Shown here: positions 12,225 to 23,417 of the stretch, piece after piece
Position numbering within the stretch: position 1 is the first letter of the stretch
Layout of the letters: every line of letters starts with the position of its first letter
Assembly: GCA_028017165.1 (NCBI GenBank)
Contig: CM051526.1
Location: forward strand, 61,276,274 to 61,340,273
Length of the DNA: 64,000 nt
Source: Herpetospermum pedunculosum
Taxonomy: Eukaryota; Streptophyta; Magnoliopsida; Cucurbitales; Cucurbitaceae
Direction: 5' to 3'
Notes under the pieces: generated by a model
The model's database searches: none
What the model was told of the DNA's origin: nothing
What the model saw: the letters and a program-made list of their open reading frames with translations, nothing else
Program-made: the position numbers and the translations under genes

Positions 12225-12266
<42 letters not shown>
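11801..12266. other. AT-rich intergenic DNA
   Basis: No gene is seen. It ends in a poly-T run of about 35 bases at 12231-12266. Confidence 0.5.
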
Positions 12267-12268
<2 letters not shown>

Positions 12269-12378
12269 CAAAGCGAGCATAGCTCAGCTGACACATGTAT
12301 GTGTTGACGACCAAGAGGTCTGTGGTTCGAATCCCCCCACTTCCAATGTACTCAAAAAAAAAAAAAAAAAAAAAAGAA
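12267..12378 (+). mobile_element. tRNA-derived SINE (full length)
   Basis: Reads GCCAAAGCGAGCATAGCTCA, with the A-box in TAGCTCAGCTGAC and the B-box GGTTCGAATCC, then CCAATGTACTC and poly-A. Relatives with the same body lie at 30684, 32031, 49494 and 60476. It is not a tRNA gene because it lacks an acceptor stem and ends in poly-A. Confidence 0.5.
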
Positions 12379-12592
12379 TATCTTGTTGTTTTTAAATCTA
12401 GAATATAACTATTATTTGGTGTGAGTTTTTTTTTTTTTTTGAGTAAATTATTTGGTGTGAGTTGTCAAATGAAGAATCAATTTTTGACAAGACTATTAGC
12501 TACCTATATTACCCTATGTTTGATTTTGTTTGGGCCCTATTGACTATACTTAAAGCTTGTTGGGTCTAGGCCCAAGTCCTTCTAAACATATA

Positions 12593-15500
12593 GGGGAATT
12601 GTCAAAAATAGCTAAGAATAAAAATTGAATTGAAAAATATGTAAGAAACTTTCCTATTTTCATTCAATGACTACCACGATGTTAGAGAATGGGGTTGACA
12701 ATTTTTATTCCGATTATACCTATGGTATATACGTTTATTTACGGACAACCCACCTAACAAATTTTATTTATTTGGTTTTGAAGAAAAACAAAATTTCAAC
12801 AAACTTATATTTTAAAATGTTTAACAGCAAAAAAAAAAAAAAAAAAAAAAAATCAATTAACAACACTCAAATTCATCCCATTAACAATCCTCCTAGATTC
12901 ATGCATTTTGAAAGAAGGGGTTTCTTTTTTTTTTTCCTTCCCAAAATTGAAACGATAACAATGTACAGAGAAAAGTTGAGGGAGATGAAGATCCCTACTC
13001 ACTCCGAAAATACGTCATAGAAGATTTTGGGAGTCCAAATTTTCAACCCAATTCAAGCGTTTAGAAGGTTGGGGTAGATAGTTTTTCAAGGTAGAGGGTT
13101 TCATAGTTGAGAATCGATGACTGTTTCAAATCGATTTGGAAGATGAAATTTGCAAATCTCCTAATTCAATGTTGCAGGTGATACATTTGATTGAACGTTT
13201 TCTCGGGTAAACTCAATATGCATACCAATTTTTAACCTAGCCCCTTCCCTCTCCTAAACACAATAACAATTGAAAAGGTGTGCAACTTCAAAAACAACTA
13301 ACTCAATTATTTTATTTAAAAATATCTAATTTCTATATTTAGAATGATATTTACAATGTGTTTGGACAAAATTATTCTTGAACATTGAACTCAAACTTCC
13401 TACAACAAAATTGAACTCAAACTTCCTACCACAAAGAAGATTTATTAGAATGATGAGAAAAAATAAAGATTTATTCCGAGAGAATCTTGAGGAAAAATAA
13501 ATATTTATTACGAGAGAGAATCATTAGTAAAAATAATAAAAAACTAAGATATGATCCATGATAACAACCACCAATTAAATCGAAACAGGTAAACAAAATT
13601 CAATAAAGTCTAATCTGAAATAGTAATTCAAATTATTTTTTAACTAGAATTTTCATAGAAAGTTGTGAAAAAAATGATAATAACAATGCTCTCGATAATT
13701 TCTAACGTGTGTATATATTCGTAGTTACATGTACATATACTATGTAAGTATATCATAAGGAGTATATGTGTATATACATAAGTCATTAATGGGTGAATCG
13801 TGAATGTACATGTAAGTATAACATAGGCGGTAAGAAAATTACATAAACAATTAAATTTTCAGCATAGTTGATGTTTAGAAAAAACTTGAATGTTCATAGA
13901 CGGTTGTAAAAAAATTATAAAAATGACGCTCTCGATAATTTATAGTGTGAGTATATATTCGTAGTTACATTTATAACAACGTACATGCAAGTATATCATA
14001 TGAAGTATATGCATGTATACATATTAGAGGTGTAAGAAACCAGACCGACCTGAACCGACAAATTTCGGTTCGATTTCAGTTTATATAAATAGCGTGTTTT
14101 CCAGTTTTAACCTAGCCCCTTCTCTCTCCTAAACACATTTTTGCGCAGTCTACTCCCTCACTCTCCCGATTCAGTCTCTCACTTCCTCTTTCAATTTTCT
14201 CCTCCATCAGTCTCCTGATTCAGTCTCTCACTTTCTCTTTCATTTTTTTTGTTTTTCGTTAGCCTTCGTCGTCGCCCCTCCTCCGACACCGCAATATCTT
14301 CGTTCGCAGTTCGCCAACCGTCCGTTCGCCTGAGATGGGTTTCAACAAAACAGTTCGCCTGAGATGGGTTTCAACAAAACAGTTCGCCTGAGATGGGTTT
14401 CAACAAAACAACGTCGTTCACCACTGTTCGCCTGAGATGGGTTTCAACAAAAAAATGTTTTCTTCTTGATCTATTAATTTTCTGTGCTTCTTGATGTTTT
14501 GTGCTTCTCCTTATTTGAGTTCTTATTTGGGTTTGTTTTTGTGTTAATAAAAATGCTTAAAAAGCTAGGAATTTGAGATTTTTTTATTTGATGTTTGAGT
14601 CAAGATCGAAAAGAAATTTCAAATTTATTTGATCTTTAAGCAAGAGAGGGATTTGAAAATGTTTTTATTTGGTGTTTGAGCAAAGAATTTTAAAAGAGCG
14701 ATATGAGATTTTTTTTTTTTGTGCAAGAATCTACGGAGGGTTTGAGATTTTTTGGTATTTGTTGGTTGAGCATAAATTTAGGGATTTTGAGATTTTTTTT
14801 TGGTGAGCGATTGGGGCAAAATATACCGAAGGGAGGGTTTGAAACCAAAACCATTTTTTTTTGCTAAAAAAAACCCGTTGACCGACCCGACCTGACCCAA
14901 AATTTGTCGGGTCGGGTCAGGCCTAAAACCGAACAGTGTCGGTTTGGGTCGGGTTTCACGAAAATCGACCCGATCTGACCTGTTTTCACCCCTAATATAT
15001 ATCATAAGTCATTACTCTGTGAGCATTGGACAAATGATACTAAAAACATTAAAATGGTCATAGACGGTTGTAAGAAAATTATAAAAATTGATGCCCTCGA
15101 TAACTTATGTGAGTATATATTCGTAGGTACATCTATAATAATGTACATGTAAGTATATCATATGAAGTATATGCGTGTATATACACCATAAGCCATTAAT
15201 CCGTGAGCATCGGACAAATGATACTAAAAAAATTAAAATTAGTATGCATGTTGAGTTTACTCGGGAAAACGTTCAATCAATTGTATCATTACCTGCAACA
15301 TTGAATTATGAGATTTGCAAATCTTCATCTTCCAAATCGATTTGAAACAATTATCGATTCTCAACTTTGAAACCCTCTACCTTGAAAAAAATTATCTACC
15401 TCAACCTTCTACATCGTTGAATGCTTGATTTGGGTTGAAAATTTCGACTCTCAAAACCTTCTATGACGTATTTTCGGAGTGAGTAAGGATATTCGTCTCC

Positions 15501-15809
15501 CCCAACTTTTCTCTGTACATTGTCGGCCTTTCAACTTTGAAAAAAAAAACACCCTCTTTTCAAAATGCATGAATCTAGGAGGGTTGTTAATGAGATGATT
15601 TTTTATTTTTTTTATTTTGTTGTTAAACATTTTCAAATATAAGTTGTTGAGATTTTTTAGATGGGCTATCCGTAAATAAGTGTATAATCAGGATGAAAAT
15701 TGTCAATTCTATTCCCTAAAATTGTGGTATTCATTAGATGAAAATATGAAAGTTTCTTATCTATTTTTTAATTCAATTTTTTATTCCTAACTATTCTTGA
15801 GAATTCCCC
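12593..15809. mobile_element. Long-TIR Mutator-like element, non-autonomous
   Basis: The two arms (12593-about 13240 and about 15235-15809) are inverted copies about 600 bp long, starting GGGGAATTGTCAAAAATAGC and, inverted, GGGGAATTCTCAAGAATAG. The interior contains about three copies of a 190-bp repeat (near 13650, 13900 and 15060) marked by CTCTCGATAAYTT. An hAT element has inserted into one of them. No transposase. I cannot see a clean 9-bp duplication here, but the related copy at 59241 has one. Confidence 0.5.
14025..14994. mobile_element. hAT-like non-autonomous element inside the MULE
   Basis: Ends TAGAGGTGTAAGAAACC and, inverted, TAGGGGTGAAAACAGGTC have 8-bp flanks ATACATAT (14017-14024) and ATATATAT (14995-15002) differing at one base, the hAT size. 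The subterminal parts are rich in GACCCGACC-type repeats. A 31-bp unit containing TTCGCCTGAGATGGG is repeated four times at about 14320-14455. Confidence 0.5.
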
Positions 15810-15828
15810 TTTATATCTATTTATTTAG

Positions 15829-15897
15829 GAATTCGACGGGGATTCGAACCTATGACGTCTTCGTATCCCTTGACCAATTGAGCTATGTTCAGACTCT
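15829..15897 (-). mobile_element. SINE fragment, partly duplicated
   Basis: GGGATTCGAACCTATGACG and AATTGAGCTATGTTC mark a minus-strand tRNA-like unit. Its 3' part and about 150 bp of flank recur at about 16035-16200, a local tandem duplication. Confidence 0.5.
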
Positions 15898-16200
15898 TAA
15901 ATAAAAAAATTAATTTAAAAATTTAGTTCTTGAACTTTACAAAGTATCTAATAAATTATTGTTGTAAAAACAAAAATAATAAAAAAAAATGTTAAATTAA
16001 AAAAAAAAAAACGTTAAATAGTCCATAAACTTGACCTCTCCGTATCCCTTGTCTAGTTGAGCTATGTTCGGACTCTTAAATAAAAAGATTAATTTACAAA
16101 TTTAGTTCTTGAACTTTAAAAAAATTCTAATAAATTCTTAAATTAAAAAAAAAAAAAAACGTTAAATAGTCCATAAACTTTTAGTTTTGTGTTTAATAAA

Positions 16201-17362
16201 TCTGAAAGCTTTCGATTTGTGTCTAATATACGTTATTGATCTATTCAACATTTTAAAAAAAATCATGAACTTATGAGATTTTTTTTTTTTGAAAATTTAA
16301 TGTTCTATTAGACACAAAATTCAATTTTATGTCTCGTAAATTTGTTAATTTAAAAAAAAACGTTGAATATATCAAATTTCTACTAGACACAAATTTGAAA
16401 GTTTCATGTTAGATACTTTTTAAAGTTGAGAGACTTGCTAGACACAACCATAAAAGTTTTGGAGACTAAACTTGTAATTTAATCTAATTAAAAACTTGAG
16501 CACTTAAATTGACGTGTTTGATATATGTAATATATACCATGTTTTATATTTTTAGATTAACGAAATCAAATAGATTCAACGAAGGTACGTTTCGCAGATT
16601 TGTTTTTTAAAACAGTTTTTTTGGGTCTATGATCCAAATAGTAGAAATTACGAGGAAAACAACATTTTATGTTTGTAGTGTATTGATGTGTTGAATTGAA
16701 AATTTTAAAATACAAAATTTTAATGAAAAAGATAATTTTTTTTTTTTTTTTTTTGATAAACATACGTTATAAACTCAATTCAGTTTGTTAAATTGGAATA
16801 TGTATAATATAAAATATTAAAAATTATATGATATTATAAAATAATAATTATACAAATTTTATAACATGAAATATGTTATTGTGTGACTCCTTTCTTCGAA
16901 TACAATGGTCTCAGTTCAGTACTAGGAACCAATTCGAATTTTAGCATATTGTCCTGCTTGTTATAGCTAACAAGAATTTTCGAGAAAAAAACTTTAAATT
17001 GGGAGAGTTGCGCAACAATTATTTAGTAAAGCAAACAACCTTTTTTCTCTCTCACTTTTTTTTTGTCTAGGTGGAGGCGACAAGACTCGCTTAACTGAAT
17101 ACATGAAATTGAGATCTCTCTCCCATGCAAATATTTTGATCTTTGACAAATATGTTTGGAAACAAAGTTTTTTTTTTAATCGCGGAATTAAACTTGCTAT
17201 TAACGTCGACTTATTTGTGTGTATTTTATTTTATTGGATTTTGATCCGTTCAAACCTGCAACTTCCTGCTCGACAAGGTGGGTGCTCTGACCACGAGAGT
17301 GAATATAGGAAGTTCAGACAATAAATCAAAGATTCAACCAAAGAGGTCTTGTTATATTATAG
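16201..17362. other. AT-rich intergenic DNA
   Basis: Poly-T runs and old TAGACACAAA-type phrases. The open frame at 17103-17324 has no recognisable features. Confidence 0.5.
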
Positions 17363-17450
17363 CTAACGTGAGCATAGTTCAACCATAATTGACACCTCCT
17401 CCTCCTTTGAGGTCGAATATTCAAATCTCCTTACCCACATTTCTGGTACT
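17363..17450 (+). mobile_element. Diverged SINE
   Basis: CTAACGTGAGCATAGTTCAA, then GAGGTCGAATATTCAAATC, is a decayed A-box/B-box pair on the plus strand. Confidence 0.5.
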
Positions 17451-17465
17451 AAAAAATAACTCAGG

Positions 17466-18455
17466 GTCCGTTTGATAACGTTCACGTTTCTTGTTTCCTG
17501 TTTCTGTTTCTCATTTTTTAAGAAATCTAATAACTGTTCCTGTTTCTTGTTTCTAAATTTTGAGAAACGTTTCTAAAAAATAGGCAAATTTTGAGAAACT
17601 ACAAAATGTTGTTTTTACTTGTTCTGTTTCTATTATATTTATACCGTTCTTATAATAACATAAAACATAGTGTGATTTAATGGTCAAACAGACGCCTAAT
17701 AAGCCTTCTCAATTTCGTTCATAAGTTCAAAACCATGAATATAACATTATTTTTGTTTTTATCTATTAATTTTGCAGTATTTTTAATGTATTATTTTGAA
17801 TTTAAATTTTAAAATTTTAAAATATATATTATTTATTAGTTTTGCAGTATTTTTTTTTTTTTATGTATTATTTTAATTTTGAATTTTAATTTTTAAATTT
17901 TCCAATATTATGTATTTATATATTATATAAATTTTGCAAAACACATATATATATATATAATTTTTTTTTTTAATTTTTAGAACACTTAAATAATTAAAAT
18001 TTTGCAAATATAAATTTTGGTCATTAAAACATGCATTTACTTTCACTTTATTATGTTAAAACCACGACATTTACATAGTTATATAGTTGAGTTGGATCCG
18101 AATCGACATCATTTAAAGCAGAGTGACTTGAGGGAGAGAAAATATTGCAGATCAAATTTGGACAACATTTATAAGATAAAAATAATTTTGCATGGAAATT
18201 TACTTGTATTAGCTAACGTAGATTTTCGCGTGTATATTTTTTATATTATATATCTAAAATCTATTTAAACTATTAAAAAAAAAAATAAGAAACCGTTATC
18301 AATCAAGTTTCTGTTTTTTTTTTTTTTTTTTTTTTTAAGAAACAAGAAATAAGAGTAGTTATCCAACATGTTTCTGTTTCTAATTTAAAAGAAATAAGAA
18401 ACAAAAAATATGTAACATAGACAAGAAATAAGAAACAAGAAACGAGAAAGTTACG
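17466..18455. mobile_element. Candidate foldback element with TTTCTTGTTTC-rich ends
   Basis: The left end (GTCCGTTTGATAACG followed by GTTTCTTGTTTCC repeats) and the right end (ACAAGAAATAAGAAACAAG repeats ending near 18455) are inverted and imperfect. The interior is extremely AT-rich. Boundaries are approximate and I see no target duplication. Confidence 0.5.
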
Positions 18456-18660
18456 ATCTTCAAATATTCATTTTAAAAACTTCAAGAACCAAACAAATAC
18501 TAAAATTTGAAATCTCAATAATTAAAAGTATATGTTTTTGTTGTCATAAGTATAAAAATTTAAAATAATAATTTTATTTTGTTTAAATTTAACTATTGCA
18601 AGGTGAGAAATGAAACCATCGAACAAATGATAATGATATGTTATCCACTCTGAAATAATG

Positions 18661-18995
18661 GACAAGGATGAAAATATCGATATCCATGTTGATATCGGCA
18701 TTTCAATTTTACGGATATATCCATGAATATTTCGATATCCATGAATATTTCTGTAAATCAATTTTTTTAAAAAAATATATTTAAATTAATATTTAAGTTA
18801 TTTTACTTTCAATCTAAACTATAGATCTATAGTATCTAGATTCATATTAAATTTAATATATGATATTTGGGATGTTTTATGAGTATTTATAAAAGATATT
18901 AGATATATCCATTATCCTTTAATATCTATATCGAACCTTCCGATTTACGGATATATCCACGGATATATCGACATATCCACGAATATTTTTATCTT
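18661..18995. mobile_element. Inverted-repeat MITE just upstream of the NLR promoter
   Basis: GATGAAAATATCGATATCC at the left and, inverted, GATAAAAATATTCGTGGATA at the right define an imperfect foldback dominated by GGATATATCC motifs. It ends about 36 bases before the likely TATA box of the NLR gene, so it may supply part of that promoter. Confidence 0.5.
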
Positions 18996-19031
18996 ATTAA
19001 TGGGTAAGGCGGGATTTACTTATCCTAAGCC

Positions 19032-19038
19032 TATAAAA
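19032..19038 (+). promoter_or_regulatory. TATA box of the NLR gene
   Basis: TATAAAA lies 171 bases before the NLR start codon, giving a predicted 5' leader of about 140 bases. Sequence-only call. Confidence 0.5.
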
Positions 19039-19131
19039 ACTGGGTAAATTTCCACATGGTTTCTCACTCATTGACTTGAAAGAGGTCAACTGCAATATTC
19101 AAACTCTGTGAGTCGTCTTCCTCCTTTCGCA

Positions 19132-19425
19132 ATGGAGAAACCCCACTACCACACAAATGCAAAACCCAGTAGAGTTTTCCATTTCCTGAGCTCCGAAGAA
19201 CCACACAAATGGCCGATTTCCTCTGGACATTTGCAGTGCAGGAGATTCTCAAGAACACATTGCAGCTTGCAGCCGAGCAAATCCGTCTCGCCTGGGGTTT
19301 CAAGCCGGAGCTCTCCAAGCTCTGCACCTCTCTGCTCCTCATCGAAGCCATTCTTCGCGATGTCGATCGAGCAAATTCCGATCGAGAATCGGTCAAGATT
19401 TGGGTTGCTAAGCTTCAGGATTTAG
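19132..19425 (+). other. Upstream ATG frame overlapping the NLR start
   Basis: An ATG at 19132 opens a 97-codon frame in a different phase that runs past the NLR ATG at 19209 and stops at 19425. If transcription starts at the TATA box, ribosomes would meet this ATG first. Its peptide has no known domain, so any role would be in translational control of the receptor. Confidence 0.5.
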
Positions 19426-22400
19426 CCCTCGACGCGGAATTTTTACTGGACGAACTCTCCTACGAGAATCTTAGGCGTCAATTGGACCTCAATGGAGATG
19501 GCAAGAAATTGGTACGCGATTTCTTTTCCTTCTCTACGAACCCTTTGGTTTTTAGGTTGAAAATGGCTCACAAAATTAAAACCATCACCCAAGTTTTGAA
19601 TGAGATTAAAGGGGAGGCGAGTGCTGTGGGGGTTATTGGTGAAGTCAGGAGTAGGGATATAGATGCTGATAATGGCCAAATTCCAGAGACTGATTCATTT
19701 CTTGACGAGTTTGAAGTTTTAGGAAGAGGGGTTGATATATCAAGAATAGTGAATATAGTTGTTGATAGTGCCACTCATGATAGGATCTCTGTAATTCCTA
19801 TTTTGGGCATGGGTGGTCTTGGAAAGACAACTGTGGCAAAAGCAGTCTTCAACCATGAGCTTGTGAAAGCACATTTTGATGAAACTATTTGGGTGTGTGT
19901 GACTACAACTTTTGATGACAAGAAGATTTTAAGAGCGATTTTGGAATCTCTGACCAACTTTCCAAGTGGTTTGGATAGTAAGGATGCTATACTTAGAAGG
20001 CTACAAAAGGAGCTGGAAGGGAAAAGGTACTTTCTTGTGCTGGATGATGTGTGGAATGAAAATGTTAAACTATGGAATCATTTGAAGAGTCTTTTGCTAA
20101 AGATTACAAATAGTATTGGGAATAGAGTTCTTGTGACGACTAGGAGTGAGGAAGCTGGAAAAATCATGGAGACATTTCCCATTTATCATTTACAGAAGTT
20201 ATCAGATGATGAATGCTGGTCAATATTCAAGGAAAGAGCATCTGCAAATGGACTACAATTGACTCAAGAATTGGAAACTATGAAGAATGTGCTTGCAGAG
20301 CAGTTTGGAGGCATTCCATTGGTTGCAAAAGTCTTGGGAGGGGCTGTACAAATTAAGAAAAGAAGCAAGACTTGGTTGATGTCAACATTGGAGACCCTTA
20401 TTATGAATCCATTACAAAATGAAGATGATGTTTTGTCTATTTTGAGATTAAGCGTGGATCGTCTGCCAAACTCGTCATTGAAACAATGCTTTGCCTATTT
20501 TTCAAATTTTCCCAAGGGATTTAACTTTGAAAAGGAACAACTAATCCAATTTTGGATGGCAGAAGGGTTCATTCAACCTTCTGATCAAGCACACACTGAA
20601 ACCATGGAAGATATAGGAGACAAGTACTTCAATATCTTGCTGGCTCGTTCCTTATTTCAAGATATTGTTAAAGATGAGAATGGTAAAATTACTCACTGTA
20701 AGATGCATCATCTTCTTCACGATCTTGCATATTCCGTCTCAAAATGTGAAGCATTGGGTTCAGATCATATTGGTCTAGCTGATGACGTTCCTCCAATTCG
20801 ACAATTATCCTTGATTGGTTGCGACCAAAATGTAAATTTGCCTCCTAGAAGAAGCATGCAGAAGCTGCGTTCTTTATTTTTAGATAGAGATGTGTTTGGC
20901 CACAGAATTATAAATTTCAAGCGCTTGCGTGTTCTGAACATGTTCTGTTGTGAAATCCATAACTTGCCAACTTCAATTGGGAGGTTAAAGCATCTAAGGT
21001 ATCTAGATGTTTCAAATAATAGGATAAAGGAACTTCCAAAGACTGTTGTTAAGCTTTTCAAATTGCAGACCCTGAGACTTGGTTGTTTCCATGGAGAAGC
21101 CCCCAAGAAATTCAGAAAATTGGTCAGCTTGAGACATTTCTATATGAATGTTAAAAGACCAACAACTAGGCACATGCCTTCTTATCTAGGTAGGTTGGTT
21201 GATCTTCAATCCTTGCCTTTTTTTGTTGTTGGCATGAAGGAGGGTTCTCATATAGAAGAGCTTGGATACTTGAAAAATCTCAGAGGTAAATTAAAGCTTT
21301 ACAATCTTGAATTAGTAAGAAATAAGGAGGAAGCCATGGCGGCAGAGTTGGTAAAAAAAGATAAGGTGTACAAATTGAAACTAGTATGGAGCGATGAAAG
21401 AGAGGTTAATGATAACCATGACATTTCTGTTTTAGAAGGACTTCAACCACACAAAAATCTCCAATACTTGACAGTTGAAAACTTTATGGGAGAACTTTTT
21501 CCAAATCTTACTTTTGTTGGAAATTTGGTGAAGGTTTCTCTGAAAAATTGTAGCAGATGTAGAAGAATCCCAACATTTGGACATTTGTCCAATCTTAAGG
21601 TTCTTGAGATTTCTGGATTGCACAACCTAAAAAGTATAGGGACTGAATTCTATGGGAATGAAAATGATGGGAGAAGTTTGTTTCCGAAACTGAAAAAATT
21701 TCATCTTTTGAACATGGAGAATTTAGGACGTTGGGATGAAGCAGCAGTTCCATCAGAAGTTGCGGTTTTTCCATGCCTCGAAGAGTTGAAAATTCTTGAC
21801 TGTCCCAGATTAGAAATTGCCCCTGATTACTTCTCAACTCTTAGGACATTAGAAATTGATGATGTCAACAACCCAATTTCACAGATAACTCTTCAGACAT
21901 TTAAGCTACTTGGCATTATACACTCTGGCAACCTGAGTGGTTTGCCTGAGGAGCTACGTGGTAATCTGTCATCTCTTGAGGAGTTTAAGGTTTGGTATTA
22001 CATTCACTTAAAATCCTTTCCAACCATTGAGTGGCTCACTGATCTTCTGAAATGCAAGATTGGATATGACACAAAATGGACAAATATTCAATCTCATCAG
22101 CTAGAATCATACAGTTCTGTAAATGAATTGTCTATTGTTGGCTACCCTGATCAAACATCAACCCCAGATATAAAAGCATTTTATAATCTTTCGTCTTTAA
22201 CAATTACTGGCTTGAAGAGATTGCCAAAGGGATTTCACTGCCTCACTTGCCTGAGAAGTTTGTCAATGGGTGGATTCATGGAAGGGTATGATTTTAGGCC
22301 TCTTTTACATCTTGAGTCTCTGGAAAATCTAGCATTGATAGACTTTGGTAGTACAGAAAGCGCACTTCCAGACGAGCTTCAGTACCTCTCTGGCTTAAAG

Positions 22401-22658
22401 CACTTGAAAATTGTTGGCTTTCAAGGCATTGAATCTCTGCCAGAGTGGTTAGGAAATCTTACCTCATTGGAAAGTTTGCACCTTGAGAGTTGCAGAAACT
22501 TGAGAGAGCTTCCAGAAGCCATGGGCTGCCTCACCAAATTGGAGGAATTGCGCAGTTTCAATTGCCCTGAGCTGAGGCTTCGCCAAGAAGAACCAGAATG
22601 GGCCAAGATTTCGCACATTTCAAGATTCATATCGTTCAATTATTGGGTTGATGAGTAA
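19209..22658 (+). CDS. CC-NBS-LRR disease resistance protein (RGA type), intact
   Basis: A single-exon frame of 1149 aa, normal for this class. An Rx-type coiled-coil region (about 1-150, with an EDVID-like LDAEFLLDEL) precedes an NB-ARC domain: P-loop GMGGLGKTT at 200-208, non-TIR RNBS-A with WVCVT, kinase-2 FLVLDDVWN at 275-283, RNBS-B VLVTTRS, GLPL-box GGIPLVAK near 367-374, RNBS-D LKQCFAYFSNFPKG. The MHD motif reads MHH at 499-501. From about residue 550 there are leucine-rich repeats including LRYLDVSNNRIKELP and C-terminal LTSLESLHLESC types. Such proteins act in the cytoplasm as nucleotide-switched sensors or helpers of pathogen effectors. No other NLR is in the window. The stop codon overlaps GTAAGT, and an upstream ATG overlaps the start. 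Confidence 0.5.
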   Translation: MADFLWTFAVQEILKNTLQLAAEQIRLAWGFKPELSKLCTSLLLIEAILRDVDRANSDRESVKIWVAKLQDLALDAEFLLDELSYENLRRQLDLNGDGKKLVRDFFSFSTNPLVFRLKMAHKIKTITQVLNEIKGEASAVGVIGEVRSRDIDADNGQIPETDSFLDEFEVLGRGVDISRIVNIVVDSATHDRISVIPILGMGGLGKTTVAKAVFNHELVKAHFDETIWVCVTTTFDDKKILRAILESLTNFPSGLDSKDAILRRLQKELEGKRYFLVLDDVWNENVKLWNHLKSLLLKITNSIGNRVLVTTRSEEAGKIMETFPIYHLQKLSDDECWSIFKERASANGLQLTQELETMKNVLAEQFGGIPLVAKVLGGAVQIKKRSKTWLMSTLETLIMNPLQNEDDVLSILRLSVDRLPNSSLKQCFAYFSNFPKGFNFEKEQLIQFWMAEGFIQPSDQAHTETMEDIGDKYFNILLARSLFQDIVKDENGKITHCKMHHLLHDLAYSVSKCEALGSDHIGLADDVPPIRQLSLIGCDQNVNLPPRRSMQKLRSLFLDRDVFGHRIINFKRLRVLNMFCCEIHNLPTSIGRLKHLRYLDVSNNRIKELPKTVVKLFKLQTLRLGCFHGEAPKKFRKLVSLRHFYMNVKRPTTRHMPSYLGRLVDLQSLPFFVVGMKEGSHIEELGYLKNLRGKLKLYNLELVRNKEEAMAAELVKKDKVYKLKLVWSDEREVNDNHDISVLEGLQPHKNLQYLTVENFMGELFPNLTFVGNLVKVSLKNCSRCRRIPTFGHLSNLKVLEISGLHNLKSIGTEFYGNENDGRSLFPKLKKFHLLNMENLGRWDEAAVPSEVAVFPCLEELKILDCPRLEIAPDYFSTLRTLEIDDVNNPISQITLQTFKLLGIIHSGNLSGLPEELRGNLSSLEEFKVWYYIHLKSFPTIEWLTDLLKCKIGYDTKWTNIQSHQLESYSSVNELSIVGYPDQTSTPDIKAFYNLSSLTITGLKRLPKGFHCLTCLRSLSMGGFMEGYDFRPLLHLESLENLALIDFGSTESALPDELQYLSGLKHLKIVGFQGIESLPEWLGNLTSLESLHLESCRNLRELPEAMGCLTKLEELRSFNCPELRLRQEEPEWAKISHISRFISFNYWVDE

Positions 22659-23327
22659 GTAAAAGATATATGTTTCCAAATTAGACACACACATGCACTA
22701 AGGAGCACGAACATCTACAGACGACACATACATGGCACAAACACGGACACGACGACATGCTAATTTCTAAAAAGTAGGACATGACATGTTGGGGACTCGC
22801 TAGTTTGTTTGTTTATTTTTTATATATATATTTTTAAAAATATATGCATATACATATGTATATTTGTTTTAACATATTTTAAATATTGTATACTAAAAAC
22901 TAATTATCAAAGAAACTTGAGAATAGAATCAAACTAGTGCTTTTCCTCTTGGACTTGTTTATTAGATTCATTTTCTAGTGGGTAGTGATCTTTTTAATCT
23001 AGAGAAGGGTCTGTTTTTTTTCTTTTTTTAAACGTGTCTTAAATAATTAAACACGAGGACACTCTTTTTCCCGACACCGATACTCTACAAAAAATAGTGT
23101 TCATGCTTCCTAGCATAGCAATAAGGACCATCATGGGTTGACCTAGTGGTCAATAAGGGCCTTGAAAAACAATAATGGGTTTAGAGGGAATGAGTTCAAA
23201 CATGGTGCCACCTACCTAGGATTAAATATTCTACGAGTTTTCTTGGCAACCACATGTAGTAGGATCAGACGGTTGCCCCGTGAGATAGTCGAGGTGCGCG
23301 CAAGCTGGCTCGAACACTCACAAATAT

Positions 23328-23374
<47 letters not shown>

Positions 23375-23417
23375 TATGCGAGTGTGTGTGAAATCTAATT
23401 TGCTGTTTTGATAATAG
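22654..23417 (+). other. Possible 3' intron of the NLR transcript
   Basis: GTAAGT begins one base before the stop codon, and TTTGATAATAG at 23407-23417 could be its acceptor. Splicing would replace the terminal Glu-stop with a short tail ending after about 13 more codons. 3' introns are common in plant NLR genes. It could equally be chance. Confidence 0.5.
23118..23330 (+). mobile_element. Au-type SINE
   Basis: Contains GGGTTGACCTAGTGGTCAAT, GAATGAGTTCAAACATGG and the highly characteristic 3' block TAGTCGAGGTGCGCGCAAG, which I recognise from the widespread plant Au SINE family. A long (TA)n run follows at 23330-23371. Confidence 0.5.
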
